A stretch of 64,000 nt of DNA. Origin: Sphingomonas carotinifaciens. Lineage in GTDB: Bacteria; Pseudomonadota; Alphaproteobacteria; Sphingomonadales; Sphingomonadaceae. This document shows positions 56,480 through 64,000 of the stretch, one piece after another. The notes beneath the pieces were generated by a model, which had not been told where the DNA came from, ran no database searches, and worked only from the letters and a program-made list of their open reading frames with translations. Every line of letters starts with the position of its first letter. Positions within the stretch are counted from its first letter, which is position 1. The position numbers and the translations under genes are program-made. The DNA lies in NCBI RefSeq assembly GCF_009789535.1, contig NZ_WSUT01000005.1:1141001-1205000 (forward strand), read 5' to 3'.

Positions 56480-57448
56480 ATGGGCAGGATGGTGGACGGC
56501 GCGTGGCAGCCGGGCAAGGTGACCGAGGACTCCAAGGACGGCGCCTTCAAGCGGCAGGATTCGGGGTTTCGCGAATGGGTGACCGCCGATGGCGGCCCAG
56601 GCCCTGATGGCCAGCCGGGGCGCCCCGCCGCGGCCGGGCGCTACCATCTTTATGTCAGCTATGCCTGCCCCTGGGCGCACCGGACGCTGATCGTCCGGGC
56701 GCTGAAGGGGCTGGAGGCGATGATCGACGTGTCGGTGGTCGATCCGGTGATGCTGGACCATGGCTGGACGTTCGAGACGGGACGCGGCGGCACCGGCGAT
56801 CCGCTGCACGGCGCGGACTATCTGTGGCAGCTCTATGCGCGCGCCAGACCCGGCTACAGCGGCAAGGTGACGGTGCCGGTGCTGTGGGACCGGGAGACCG
56901 GGACCATCGTCAGCAACGAATCGGCGGAGATCATCCGCATGCTGAACACGGCGTTCGACGGGCTGGGCGCGACGCCGGGCGACTTCTACCCCGAACCGCT
57001 GCGGGCCGAGATCGATCGCGTCAATGCCGAGGTCTACGACCGGGTCAACAACGGGGTGTACAAGGCGGGGTTCGCGACGTCGCAGGATGCGTATGAGGCG
57101 GCGGTGCATCCGCTGTTCGAGACGCTGGACGCGCTGGAGACGCGGATGGCGGATCGGGCATGGCTGGTCGGGGAGGCGATGACCGAGGCCGATATCCGGC
57201 TGTTCACCACGCTGGTGCGCTTCGATGCGGTCTATCACGGGCATTTCAAGTGCAACCTGCGCCGCATCCGGGACTATCCGGCATTGGAGGCGCTGCTGGA
57301 GCGGATGCTGGACGTGCCCGGGATTGCGGGCACGGTGCATCTGGATCACATCAAGACGCATTATTATGCCAGCCACCGCGACCTGAACCCCAGCGGCATC
57401 GTACCGGCAGGGCCGGTCCTGCCCTGGGCGGACCGGGTTGCCGGTTGA
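56480..57448 (+). CDS. Glutathionyl-hydroquinone reductase (GST Xi/ECM4 family)
   Basis: This 322-residue enzyme reduces glutathionyl-hydroquinones. It has the characteristic long N-terminus (GRMVDGAWQPG, FKRQDSGFREWVTADG), the catalytic Cys63 in SYACPWAHRTL, VPVLWDRETGTIVSNESAEIIRML and, in the helical domain, EAMTEADIRLFTTLVRFDAVYHGHFKCN. GS-HQRs are involved in detoxifying quinones in sphingomonads. It stands between hisZ and purA. Confidence 0.93.
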   Translation: MGRMVDGAWQPGKVTEDSKDGAFKRQDSGFREWVTADGGPGPDGQPGRPAAAGRYHLYVSYACPWAHRTLIVRALKGLEAMIDVSVVDPVMLDHGWTFETGRGGTGDPLHGADYLWQLYARARPGYSGKVTVPVLWDRETGTIVSNESAEIIRMLNTAFDGLGATPGDFYPEPLRAEIDRVNAEVYDRVNNGVYKAGFATSQDAYEAAVHPLFETLDALETRMADRAWLVGEAMTEADIRLFTTLVRFDAVYHGHFKCNLRRIRDYPALEALLERMLDVPGIAGTVHLDHIKTHYYASHRDLNPSGIVPAGPVLPWADRVAG

Positions 57449-57560
57449 CCTGTTCGCGCGGGCTCGCTAACCGCCGCCCCCGTCCACTGATGAACCGCCT
57501 GCGTGCCGAGTCCTGTCGAAGGGCGCGCGGGTCCGATGCGGCAGGTGGGAACATGCATCC

Positions 57561-58850
57561 ATGGCAAATGTAGCAGTCATCGGCGCGCAATGGGGCGACG
57601 AAGGCAAGGGCAAGATCGTCGACTGGCTGGCCGAGCGCGCCGACATGGTCGTGCGCTTCCAGGGCGGGCACAATGCCGGCCATACGCTGGTCGTCGGCGA
57701 CAAGGTGTACAAGCTCTCGCTGCTCCCGTCCGGCATCGTGCGCGGCACGCCGTCGTTCATCGGCAACGGCGTGGTGCTGGACCCCTGGGCGCTGAAGGCC
57801 GAGATCGCGCGACTGGGCGAACAGGGTGTGGTCGCCACGCCCGAGACGCTGCGCATCGCGGATAGCTGCACGCTGATCCTGCCCTTCCACCGCGACTTAG
57901 ACGGCCTGCGCGAGGATGCGAGCGGGGCGGGCAAGATCGGCACCACGCGGCGCGGGATCGGCCCGGCGTACGAGGACAAGGTCGGTCGCCGTGCGATCCG
58001 GGTGTGCGATCTGGCCCATCTGGACGATCTGGGGCCGCAGCTCGACCGGCTGTGCGCGCATCATGACGCCCTGCGCGCGGGCTTTGGCGAGCCGCCGATC
58101 GACCGCGAGCGCCTGCTGTCCGACCTACGCGAGATTGCGGGCTTCGTGCTGCCCTTCGCCAAGCCGGTGTGGCGCGACCTGAACGAAGCGCGCGAGGGCG
58201 GCAAGCGCATCCTGTTCGAAGGTGCGCAGGGCGTGCTGCTCGATGTCGATCACGGCACCTATCCGTTCGTCACCTCGTCCAACACGATCGCGGGCACCGC
58301 GGCGGGCGGATCGGGCCTGGGGCCGAGCGCGGTCGGCTTCGTGCTGGGGATCGCCAAGGCCTATACGACGCGCGTCGGATCGGGGCCGTTCCCGACCGAG
58401 CTGGACGACGAAACGGGCGAGCGGCTGGGCGTGCGCGGGCATGAGTTCGGCACGGTGACCGGGCGCAAGCGGCGTTGCGGCTGGTTCGACTCGGTGCTGG
58501 TGCGCCAGTCGGCCGCGGTGAGCGGGATTACCGGCATCGCGCTGACCAAGCTGGACGTGCTGGACGGGTTCGACGAGGTGAAGATCTGCACCGGCTACCG
58601 GCTGGGCGATCGGACGCTCGATTATTTCCCGACGCATGCGGCCGAGCAGGCCAAGGTCGAGCCGATCTACGAGACGATGGAAGGCTGGCAGCAGTCGACC
58701 GCGGGCGCGCGAAGCTGGGCCGACCTGCCGGCGCAGGCGATCAAATATATCCGCCGGGTCGAGGAATTGATCCGCTGCCCGGTTGCGCTGGTGTCGACCA
58801 GCCCGGAGCGCGAGGACACGATCCTGGTCCGCGATCCGTTCGTCGACTGA
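57561..58850 (+). CDS. purA: Adenylosuccinate synthetase
   Basis: PurA joins IMP and aspartate with GTP in AMP synthesis. The 429-residue product has the GTP loop [18 protein letters not shown] (residues 9-26), [72 protein letters not shown] and [10 protein letters not shown], with the arginine switch. The start follows a conserved [12 protein letters not shown]. It ends at a weak inverted repeat (58860-58889) shared with the next convergent gene. Confidence 0.97.
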   Translation: MANVAVIGAQWGDEGKGKIVDWLAERADMVVRFQGGHNAGHTLVVGDKVYKLSLLPSGIVRGTPSFIGNGVVLDPWALKAEIARLGEQGVVATPETLRIADSCTLILPFHRDLDGLREDASGAGKIGTTRRGIGPAYEDKVGRRAIRVCDLAHLDDLGPQLDRLCAHHDALRAGFGEPPIDRERLLSDLREIAGFVLPFAKPVWRDLNEAREGGKRILFEGAQGVLLDVDHGTYPFVTSSNTIAGTAAGGSGLGPSAVGFVLGIAKAYTTRVGSGPFPTELDDETGERLGVRGHEFGTVTGRKRRCGWFDSVLVRQSAAVSGITGIALTKLDVLDGFDEVKICTGYRLGDRTLDYFPTHAAEQAKVEPIYETMEGWQQSTAGARSWADLPAQAIKYIRRVEELIRCPVALVSTSPEREDTILVRDPFVD

Positions 58851-58889
58851 GGAATCGGGCGCTTCCTGCGTGTTGGTACGGGGGAAGCG

Positions 58890-59186
58890 TCAGTTCTTCG
58901 CGGGCGCGTCCGACATGCTCGTCGGTGCACCGTCGGATGGCTCGGTTGTGCCATCGGGCGATGGTGGGTTGCTCGGCCGGGGAGCGGGCGCGGTAGTGGC
59001 CGGTGGGTCCGATTGGCGCTCGTCGCGCGAAGAGGGGCGATCATCGCCGCCACGCATTGATGGCTGTTCTTCGCCCGGCGCGGTGGCCTCACCCGGTTTG
59101 GATTCGACCGGAGCGCCACTAATTTGCGCCGTTGCGGTGGCGGGCAGGGCGATTGCGACTAGGGTCGTGGCCGCGATACGATGCAT
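58890..59186 (-). CDS. Small secreted Pro/Ser-rich protein
   Basis: The 98-residue product has a signal peptide (MHRIAATTLVAIALPATATAQ), then a low-complexity segment rich in Pro, Ser, Asp, Gly and Thr (SKPGEATAPGEEQPSMRGGDDRPS and on). A GGAAGG site favours the ATG at 59186 over 59195. No domain is seen. It is next to another low-complexity secreted protein, and both are on one strand. Confidence 0.6.
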   Translation of the reverse strand: MHRIAATTLVAIALPATATAQISGAPVESKPGEATAPGEEQPSMRGGDDRPSSRDERQSDPPATTAPAPRPSNPPSPDGTTEPSDGAPTSMSDAPAKN

Positions 59187-59253
59187 GGCCGTCATCCTTC
59201 CCAAAGGCGAAACCCCCACGCCAGTGGCGCGGGGGTGTCCCGTATAATGTGAC

Positions 59254-59700
59254 TTACGGCGTGCCGCCGGTACCCGGCGTGGTCGGAACCGTACCGCCAA
59301 CGCTGCCGCCCGGTGTGCCCATGGTGCCGGTGGTGCCCATCGAACCTGTGGTTCCAGTCGTTCCGGTACCGCCCATGGTGTCACCGGTCGTGCCGGTGCC
59401 CGTGTCGTCAATCGTGGTCGGCGTGCCCGGCGTCGAGGTGGTGCCGGTCGTGGTGGCCGAGCCGCGGTTGCGATCGCGCGTGGTCTTGCCGCGCTCGCGG
59501 GTCTGGGTCGTACCGGTACTCCGATCCTGAGTAGGCGACATGGTGGTGCTCGGCGTGCCCATTTGGCCGCTCATCGTGCCCGTCTGGCCGCCCATGGTGC
59601 CGGTCTGGCCACCCATGGAGCCGCCCGTGGTGGACGTCTGCGCCATTGCCATGGCCGGGACAATCAGCGCGCCAGCCGCGATCATATGCTTGATACGCAT
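59254..59700 (-). CDS. Secreted Gly/Thr-rich repeat protein
   Basis: The 148-residue protein has a signal peptide (MRIKHMIAAGALIVPAMAMAQ) followed by degenerate tandem units of the form MGGQTGT / MSGQMGT, then TTGTTSTPGTPTT and TGTTGSMGTTGTMGTPGG. It has an Arg-rich break in the middle (TRERGKTTRDRNRG). It has no recognisable fold and is probably disordered. A GGAGAG site precedes the ATG at 59700. Confidence 0.7.
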   Translation of the reverse strand: MRIKHMIAAGALIVPAMAMAQTSTTGGSMGGQTGTMGGQTGTMSGQMGTPSTTMSPTQDRSTGTTQTRERGKTTRDRNRGSATTTGTTSTPGTPTTIDDTGTGTTGDTMGGTGTTGTTGSMGTTGTMGTPGGSVGGTVPTTPGTGGTP

Positions 59701-59763
59701 GGCTTTCTCTCCTGCTTTGTTGTGTTTGCTCTCAACGAAGCGGGATAGGGTGTGTTCCGGACT

Positions 59764-60831
59764 TTATCCGCACTGACCCCGATGAAGTAACGCTTGGTCG
59801 GCAAGCACAAGCGCGACCATCGCCTCCACCACGGGCACCCCGCGAATACCGACACAAGGGTCGTGACGGCCCTTCGTCGCGATCTCGGCTGCGGCTCCGT
59901 CGCGATCGATCGTCTCGACGGGGGTCAGGATCGAGCTGGTCGGCTTGAACGCGCAGCGCAGGCGGATCGGCTGGCCGGTCGCGATGCCGCCGGCGATGCC
60001 ACCAGCGTGGTTGGCAAGGAAGTGCGGGCCATCCGCACCGGGGCGCATGGGGTCGGCATTCTGCTCGCCGGTGAGCGCTGCCGCGGCGAAACCGTCGCCG
60101 ATCTCGATACCCTTGACCGCGTTGATGCTCATGCAGGCGGCGGCCAGTTCGGAATCGAGCTTGGCATAGAGCGGCGCACCCCAGCCGGCGGGAACGCCCG
60201 TCGCCTCGCAGGCGACCACCGCGCCGACCGAGGACCCAGCCTTGCGGGCGGCATCGACGATCGTTTCCCAGCGCTGCGCCGCGGCGGCATCGGGACAGAA
60301 AAACGGGTTGGCGTCGATCTGCGCATCATCGAACGCCGCATAGTCGATGGCGTCGCCGCCGATCGCCTCCACCCAGGCGCGGATGCGGACCCGGGGGATC
60401 ACCGCCCGCGCCACGGCGCCGGCCGCGACGCGCGCCGCGGTTTCGCGCGCCGACGAGCGCCCGCCACCGCGATAATCGCGAAAGCCGTATTTGGCGTCAT
60501 AGGCATAATCGGCGTGGCCGGGACGATAGGCCTTGGCGACGTCAGAATAATCCTTCGACCGCTGGTCGACATTCTCGATCATCAGGCTGATCGGGGTGCC
60601 GGTGGTGCGCCCCTCGAACACGCCGGACAGGATGCGGACCTGATCGGGTTCGCGCCGCTGCGTGGTGAAGCGCGAGGTGCCGGGGCGGCGCTTGTCGAGC
60701 CAAGGCTGGATGTCCGCCTCGGCCAAGGGGATGCCCGGCGGGCACCCGTCGACCACGGCACCCAGTGCGGGCCCGTGGCTCTCGCCCCAGGTGGTGAAAC
60801 GGAACAGGCGACCGAAGGTGTTGAAGCTCAT
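59764..60831 (-). CDS. aroC: Chorismate synthase
   Basis: AroC makes chorismate from EPSP with reduced FMN. The 355-residue protein has [25 protein letters not shown] (signature 1, residues 12-36), [19 protein letters not shown] (signature 2), and the C-terminal [28 protein letters not shown]. It is followed by nothing on its strand up to the repeat protein, with a 63-bp gap. The DUF2442 gene stops at 60828, overlapping the aroC start by 4 bp. Confidence 0.97.
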   Translation of the reverse strand: MSFNTFGRLFRFTTWGESHGPALGAVVDGCPPGIPLAEADIQPWLDKRRPGTSRFTTQRREPDQVRILSGVFEGRTTGTPISLMIENVDQRSKDYSDVAKAYRPGHADYAYDAKYGFRDYRGGGRSSARETAARVAAGAVARAVIPRVRIRAWVEAIGGDAIDYAAFDDAQIDANPFFCPDAAAAQRWETIVDAARKAGSSVGAVVACEATGVPAGWGAPLYAKLDSELAAACMSINAVKGIEIGDGFAAAALTGEQNADPMRPGADGPHFLANHAGGIAGGIATGQPIRLRCAFKPTSSILTPVETIDRDGAAAEIATKGRHDPCVGIRGVPVVEAMVALVLADQALLHRGQCG

Positions 60832-61082
60832 GCAGCGTGCGACTTTGTCCGGGTGAGATCGCCGCGCCCGGCGATCAGGCCGGCGATCGAGATATCTTCG
60901 TCAAGCGCATCCCAATGCAGTCCGGTAGGGCTGATCGCAACCTGCGCACGTTCCTGCGCGGAACCGCGGAGCAGGCGTGGGAACCAGGCAAGGGGTATGC
61001 CGAGCGTGCGGCCATCCTCCAGCTTCACCCACATCTGGTCGTCATCAAAGGCAACGTCCAGTGCTCTAGGCGAAATGGTCAT
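60828..61082 (-). CDS. DUF2442 domain protein
   Basis: The 84-residue product begins [38 protein letters not shown], the typical DUF2442 pattern, with [18 protein letters not shown] near the end. The family often pairs with DUF4160, as here, and the pair is sometimes seen among toxin-antitoxin-like modules. Its stop overlaps the aroC start (ATGA), and its start lies within the DUF4160 end. No toxin activity is shown. Confidence 0.85.
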   Translation of the reverse strand: MTISPRALDVAFDDDQMWVKLEDGRTLGIPLAWFPRLLRGSAQERAQVAISPTGLHWDALDEDISIAGLIAGRGDLTRTKSHAA

Positions 61083-61308
61083 GCCATGCGTCCTCGATAG
61101 CGTCGCGCCGATCCTCGACGCAGGTCATGATCCAACGCTGGGTTCTGGCGTCGAAGCCGTGATTATAGGCGAACTCGACCACGGGATGAAGCCACAGCTT
61201 CGCGTCCGCGCCGTCCTTGGCCACATGGATGTGCACCGGCTCGCGCGGATCGCCCTCGTTCGAATAGAAGAAGAAGCGAAAGCCATGGTCCCGGAACACG
61301 ACAGGCAT
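61066..61308 (-). CDS. DUF4160 domain protein
   Basis: The 80-residue product has the DUF4160 pattern: MPVVFRDHGFRFFFYSNEGDPREPVHIHVAKDGADAKLWLHPV, with the conserved EPxHIH motif. It overlaps DUF2442 by 17 bp. The two genes lie between aroC and a GNAT gene. The DUF4160/DUF2442 pair recurs in many bacteria with unknown function; the EPxHIHV motif may bind metal. Confidence 0.88.
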   Translation of the reverse strand: MPVVFRDHGFRFFFYSNEGDPREPVHIHVAKDGADAKLWLHPVVEFAYNHGFDARTQRWIMTCVEDRRDAIEDAWHDHFA

Positions 61309-61328
61309 CTGTCTTCACCGAAGCGCCA

Positions 61329-61856
61329 TCACGCGCCCTCGCCCAGATGCGCGAAGGCCGGCGCATGGACCGCGTCGCCGCGAACGCCGCACGGCATGGC
61401 ACCGCCCTGAAGGGGGAGCGCCATCAGATGCTCGCCGGCATAGGGCGAGGCGAAGCCCTGTGCCCAATCCGCCGCGAAGCCGAAGCGACCATAATAGGCC
61501 GGGTCGCCGAGCACGAAGCACAGATGGACGCCAGCCTGACGCAGATGGGCGAGCCCGGCCTCGACCAGCGCTTCGCCGACACCCTGGCGGCGATAGGCCG
61601 GGGCGACCGCGACGGGGGCCAGCGCGACCGCGGCGATCGCCTTGCCCGCGACATCCACCTGCATGCGGCTGAACACCACCGTGCCGGCGAGTTCGCCGCT
61701 CTCCTCGTCGTCCGCGATCAGCGTCAGCACCATGTCGCCCGACAGGCAGAGGCGCTGGACCAGCAACGCCTCGTCCGGGGCGGGAAAGACCGTGCGGAGC
61801 AGCGCGTCCAGCGCGGCGATGTCGCCGCCGGTCGCGGGACGGATGGCGATGCTCAT
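61329..61856 (-). CDS. GNAT family N-acetyltransferase
   Basis: The 175-residue product has the GNAT fold with the acetyl-CoA loop VAPAYRRQGVGEALVEAGLAHLRQAG (about residues 85-110), preceded by AIAAVALAPVAV, then CFVLGDPAYYGRFGFAADWA, which is seen in a subgroup of GNAT proteins with a C-terminal extension. The substrate is unknown. It begins 4 bp downstream of fabI on the same strand. Confidence 0.88.
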   Translation of the reverse strand: MSIAIRPATGGDIAALDALLRTVFPAPDEALLVQRLCLSGDMVLTLIADDEESGELAGTVVFSRMQVDVAGKAIAAVALAPVAVAPAYRRQGVGEALVEAGLAHLRQAGVHLCFVLGDPAYYGRFGFAADWAQGFASPYAGEHLMALPLQGGAMPCGVRGDAVHAPAFAHLGEGA

Positions 61857-61860
61857 CGGA

Positions 61861-62664
61861 TCAGGAAAGGGCGATATCCGGCGCGTCCTCGGCCTTCATG
61901 CCGATGACATTGTAGCCGGCATCGACATGGTGCGTCTCGCCGGTGACACCGCTGGCGAGATCGGACAGGAGGTAGAGGCCCGCGCCGCCGACATCCTCGA
62001 TCGTGACGTTGCGGCGCAGGGGCGAGTTCAGCTCGTTCCACTTCATGATGTAGCGGAAGTCGCCGATGCCGCTGGCCGCCAGCGTCTTGATCGGGCCGGC
62101 GGAGATGGCATTGACGCGGATCTTCTCGGGGCCGAGGTCCATGGCAAGATACTTGACGCTGGCCTCCAGCGCCGCCTTGGCGACGCCCATGACGTTGTAG
62201 TGGGGCACGACCTTTTCCGCGCCGTAATAGCTGAGCGTCAGCATGCTGCCGCCCTCCGGCATCATCGCGCGGGCGCGCTTGGCGACGGCGACGAAGCTGT
62301 AGGCGGAAATGTTCATGGTCATCAGGAAATTGTCGAGGCTGGTGTCGACATATTTGCCGCGCAGCTCGTTCTTGTCCGAATAGCCGATCGCGTGAACGAC
62401 GAAATCGATCGTCGGCCACGTTTCGGCCAGCGTGGCGAAGGCAGCGTCGAGCCGGGCCATGTCGGACACGTCGCAATCGATCAGCAGGTCGGAGCCGAGC
62501 TGTTCGGCGAGCGGCTTGACCCGCTTCAGCAGGGCATCGCCCTGATAGGCGAAGGCGAGTTCGGCGCCGGCCTCGCGCAGCTTCTGCGCGATGCCCCAGG
62601 CCAGCGACTTGTCGTTGGCGAGGCCCATGATCAGCCCCCGCTTGCCCGCCATCAATCCATTCAC
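61861..62664 (-). CDS. fabI: Enoyl-[acyl-carrier-protein] reductase (NADH)
   Basis: FabI does the last reduction in fatty-acid elongation and is the triclosan target in bacteria. The 267-residue protein has GLANDKSLAWGIAQKL in the nucleotide loop, VVHAIGYSDKNELRG, the catalytic pair Tyr-x6-Lys in HYNVMGVAKAALEA (with an upstream Tyr in SYYGAEKV), and a C-terminal GVTGETHHVDAGYNVIGM. The GTG start at 62664 overlaps the YihY stop (GTGA); an internal ATG at 62652 is also possible. Confidence 0.95.
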   Translation of the reverse strand: MNGLMAGKRGLIMGLANDKSLAWGIAQKLREAGAELAFAYQGDALLKRVKPLAEQLGSDLLIDCDVSDMARLDAAFATLAETWPTIDFVVHAIGYSDKNELRGKYVDTSLDNFLMTMNISAYSFVAVAKRARAMMPEGGSMLTLSYYGAEKVVPHYNVMGVAKAALEASVKYLAMDLGPEKIRVNAISAGPIKTLAASGIGDFRYIMKWNELNSPLRRNVTIEDVGGAGLYLLSDLASGVTGETHHVDAGYNVIGMKAEDAPDIALS

Positions 62665-63629
62665 GCCGTTACCGCTCCTGCCGGTGTCCCTTGGTCCGGC
62701 TGCTCCTCTAGCGCCGGTTCGGGCGGTTCCGCCAGTGCCGCGTTCAAATGCGCGCCAAAGACCAACCCCAGACCGATCAGATAGAAGAACAACAGCATCA
62801 CCACAACGCCGGCCAGGCTGCCATAGGTTAGATCGTAACCGCCGAGTTGCGCCAGGACGAGGGGGAGGGCGGCGGTCATGGTGACCCACCAGATGGCGGT
62901 GAAGAGGGCGCCGGGCCATTTGCGGCAGGCGCTTTCGCGGTATTTGGAGGGGGTGACGGAGTAGAAGAGCATGTAAAGCGCGCCGAACATCACCGCGCCG
63001 GGGATGAAGCGCGACAAGCCGACCCAGCCCGCGACATTTTCCGCCAGCGGAACAAGGCGGTAGATGAACTGCTCGGCCGCGGTCAGGATACCGCCGACCA
63101 GAAAGGACAGCAGCGCCAGCACCACCGAGCAGACGATGACGAAGGACGAGGACAGCCGCGATTTCCAGAACGGCGCGGTGGAGCGCACGCCATATGCGCG
63201 GTGAAAAATGTCGCGAATGGTCTCGATAAAGCTGCCGACCGTCCACAAGCCGACCAGACCGCCCAGCCAGAGCAGCGAGCCGGTGCGCGCGGCCAGCACG
63301 TCGGCGATCGGCTTGCGCAGGATGTTGGACACATCGGGCGGCAGGACGTGCAGGAAGGAGGTGACGGCGCGCTGCGTCTCGTCGCTCTGGCCGACCAGCG
63401 AGGCGATGGCGGCGGCGACGATGAAGAACGGGAACACCGTCATCAGTGCCAGATAGGCAAGGTTGCCGGCATGGATGAAGCCGTCGGTATAGACACCGAG
63501 CAGCGCGCGCTTCGCGACTTCGAACACCTGCGAGCCGGGCCTGACCCTGGCCAGTTGCTTGTTGAGCTTGCGGCGCGCGCCGTGGTGGCGCGCGCGATCT
63601 TCCGGGGTCAGGCCGCTGGTTGCATTCAT
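62661..63629 (-). CDS. YihY/BrkB family inner-membrane protein
   Basis: The 322-residue protein has about six membrane spans, with GFIHAGNLAYLALMTVFPFFIVAAAIASLVG as the first, then a periplasmic loop, GSLLWLGGLVGLWTVGSFIETIRDIFHRAYGV, FYSVTPSKYR and PGALFTAIWW, which match BrkB (formerly ribonuclease BN-like). The start at 63629 (MNATSGLTPEDRARHHGARRKLN) is preferred over 63716, which overlaps the DnaJ gene. Transport of unknown substrate is assumed. It is coupled to fabI downstream. Confidence 0.92.
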   Translation of the reverse strand: MNATSGLTPEDRARHHGARRKLNKQLARVRPGSQVFEVAKRALLGVYTDGFIHAGNLAYLALMTVFPFFIVAAAIASLVGQSDETQRAVTSFLHVLPPDVSNILRKPIADVLAARTGSLLWLGGLVGLWTVGSFIETIRDIFHRAYGVRSTAPFWKSRLSSSFVIVCSVVLALLSFLVGGILTAAEQFIYRLVPLAENVAGWVGLSRFIPGAVMFGALYMLFYSVTPSKYRESACRKWPGALFTAIWWVTMTAALPLVLAQLGGYDLTYGSLAGVVVMLLFFYLIGLGLVFGAHLNAALAEPPEPALEEQPDQGTPAGAVTA

Positions 63630-63636
63630 CAGGGCG

Positions 63637-64000
63637 TCAGACGCCCATATCGGCCCTCGGGTTCCCCGTTTCGGCGCCGTTCCAATCACGAACGAAGGCG
63701 GCAAGCGCCGCGTCATCGGCCGGAATGGTGATCATCAGCGTGATGAGCTGGTCGCCGCGGGTGCCGTCCTTCTTGTGGAAACCCTTGCCCTTCAAGCGGA
63801 ATGTGCGGCCGGAACTGGTGCCGGCCGGGACCTTGAGCATCACCGGGCGCTCGACGGTGGGCACCTTGACCTGTCCGCCGAGCACCGCCTCCGCCAGCGT
63901 GATCGGCAGGTCGAGGCGAACGTCGTCACCATCGCGGGTGAAGAAGCGGTGAGGCTGCACGTCGATGGTGACGATCGCATCGCCCGCGCCGCCCGGGCCG
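63637..64000 (-). CDS. DnaJ-type (CbpA-like) co-chaperone, C-terminal part
   Basis: Only the C-terminal 120 residues are inside the window; the J domain would lie beyond 64000. The visible part is a DnaJ C-terminal substrate-binding domain: GGAGDAIVTIDVQPHRFFTRDGDDV, LDLPITLAEAVLGGQVKVPTV, VPAGTSSGRTFRLKGKGF and GDQLITLMITIP. It has no zinc-finger cysteines in the visible part, so a CbpA-like protein is more likely than DnaJ. It ends 7 bp before the YihY start. Confidence 0.9.
   Translation of the reverse strand, partial: GPGGAGDAIVTIDVQPHRFFTRDGDDVRLDLPITLAEAVLGGQVKVPTVERPVMLKVPAGTSSGRTFRLKGKGFHKKDGTRGDQLITLMITIPADDAALAAFVRDWNGAETGNPRADMGV

Noticed and set aside
57505..57530. A short piece resembling the CTTCGAC repeats (TGTCGAAGGGC).
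   Set aside because: It is about ten bases without a matching arm, so it is probably chance or a decayed remnant.
58860..58889. A 7-bp inverted repeat after purA as a terminator.
   Set aside because: The loop is 16 bases and no T-run follows; it is noted only as a weak possibility.

Overview
The window is one continuous stretch of high-GC chromosome from an alphaproteobacterium, most likely a sphingomonad (Sphingomonas or a close relative). Three things support this. The tmRNA gene is circularly permuted in the alphaproteobacterial way. The gene set is typical of the class: DUF1192, DUF1013/TrcR, an NDUFS4-type complex I subunit, a CycM-like cytochrome and HisZ beside PurA. The neighbourhoods (proA-nadD-rsfS-rlmH-M23 peptidase-ctpA, serC-serA, dciA-dsbA-like-smc) are those I know from sphingomonads. 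I see no insertion sequence, prophage, CRISPR array, rRNA or ordinary tRNA gene. This is core chromosome, but its intergenic gaps hold structured repeats.

Layout. 1-4.6 kb (minus strand): queuosine genes tgt and queA around an EF-hand protein, a periplasmic cyclophilin, coaD, ispA and xseB. 4.7-9.3 kb: clpA, DUF1192, a quinone oxidoreductase and the TrcR-type regulator. 9.4-15.5 kb: a secreted sialidase-like protein, cstA with its small YbdD-type partner, an FMN reductase, tmk, chorismate mutase and a long-chain polyprenyl diphosphate synthase. 15.5-22 kb: hrpB, a complex I accessory subunit, a Nudix-TPM-TPM-LemA operon, mscL and an Rrf2 regulator. 22-31.5 kb: permuted ssrA, then a plus-strand run from proA to ctpA, dsbB-like, coq7, a secreted protein and a membrane protein. 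This run is broken by about 900 bp of repeats that also hold a gene fragment. 31.5-38 kb: dedA, an aldo/keto reductase, a cassette of UdgX, hemerythrin and radical-SAM DNA-repair genes, and a cold-shock operon with three small proteins of unknown function. 38-50 kb: smc, two thioredoxin-fold proteins, dciA, mutY, a serine hydrolase, nudC, pheA, a membrane cytochrome c and a nitronate monooxygenase. 50-64 kb: a LOG-family protein, an extensin-like lipoprotein, serC, serA, DUF559, hisZ, a glutathionyl-hydroquinone reductase, purA, two low-complexity secreted proteins, aroC, a DUF2442/DUF4160 pair, a GNAT protein, fabI, a YihY protein and the C-terminal part of a DnaJ-type protein cut by the window edge.

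Many neighbours share ATGA, GTGA or TGATG stop/start overlaps, so much of the window should be translated as coupled operons.

The most unusual material is: (1) the UdgX-DUF4130 / hemerythrin / radical-SAM cassette (33.3-36.6 kb); (2) a family of intergenic multi-hairpin repeats in the right half, whose stems differ between copies by compensating changes; (3) a second palindromic repeat family at 26.5 and 46.9 kb, one copy of which carries an element of the first family at its centre; (4) the cspA operon of unknown small proteins; (5) a perfect operator-like palindrome upstream of trcR.
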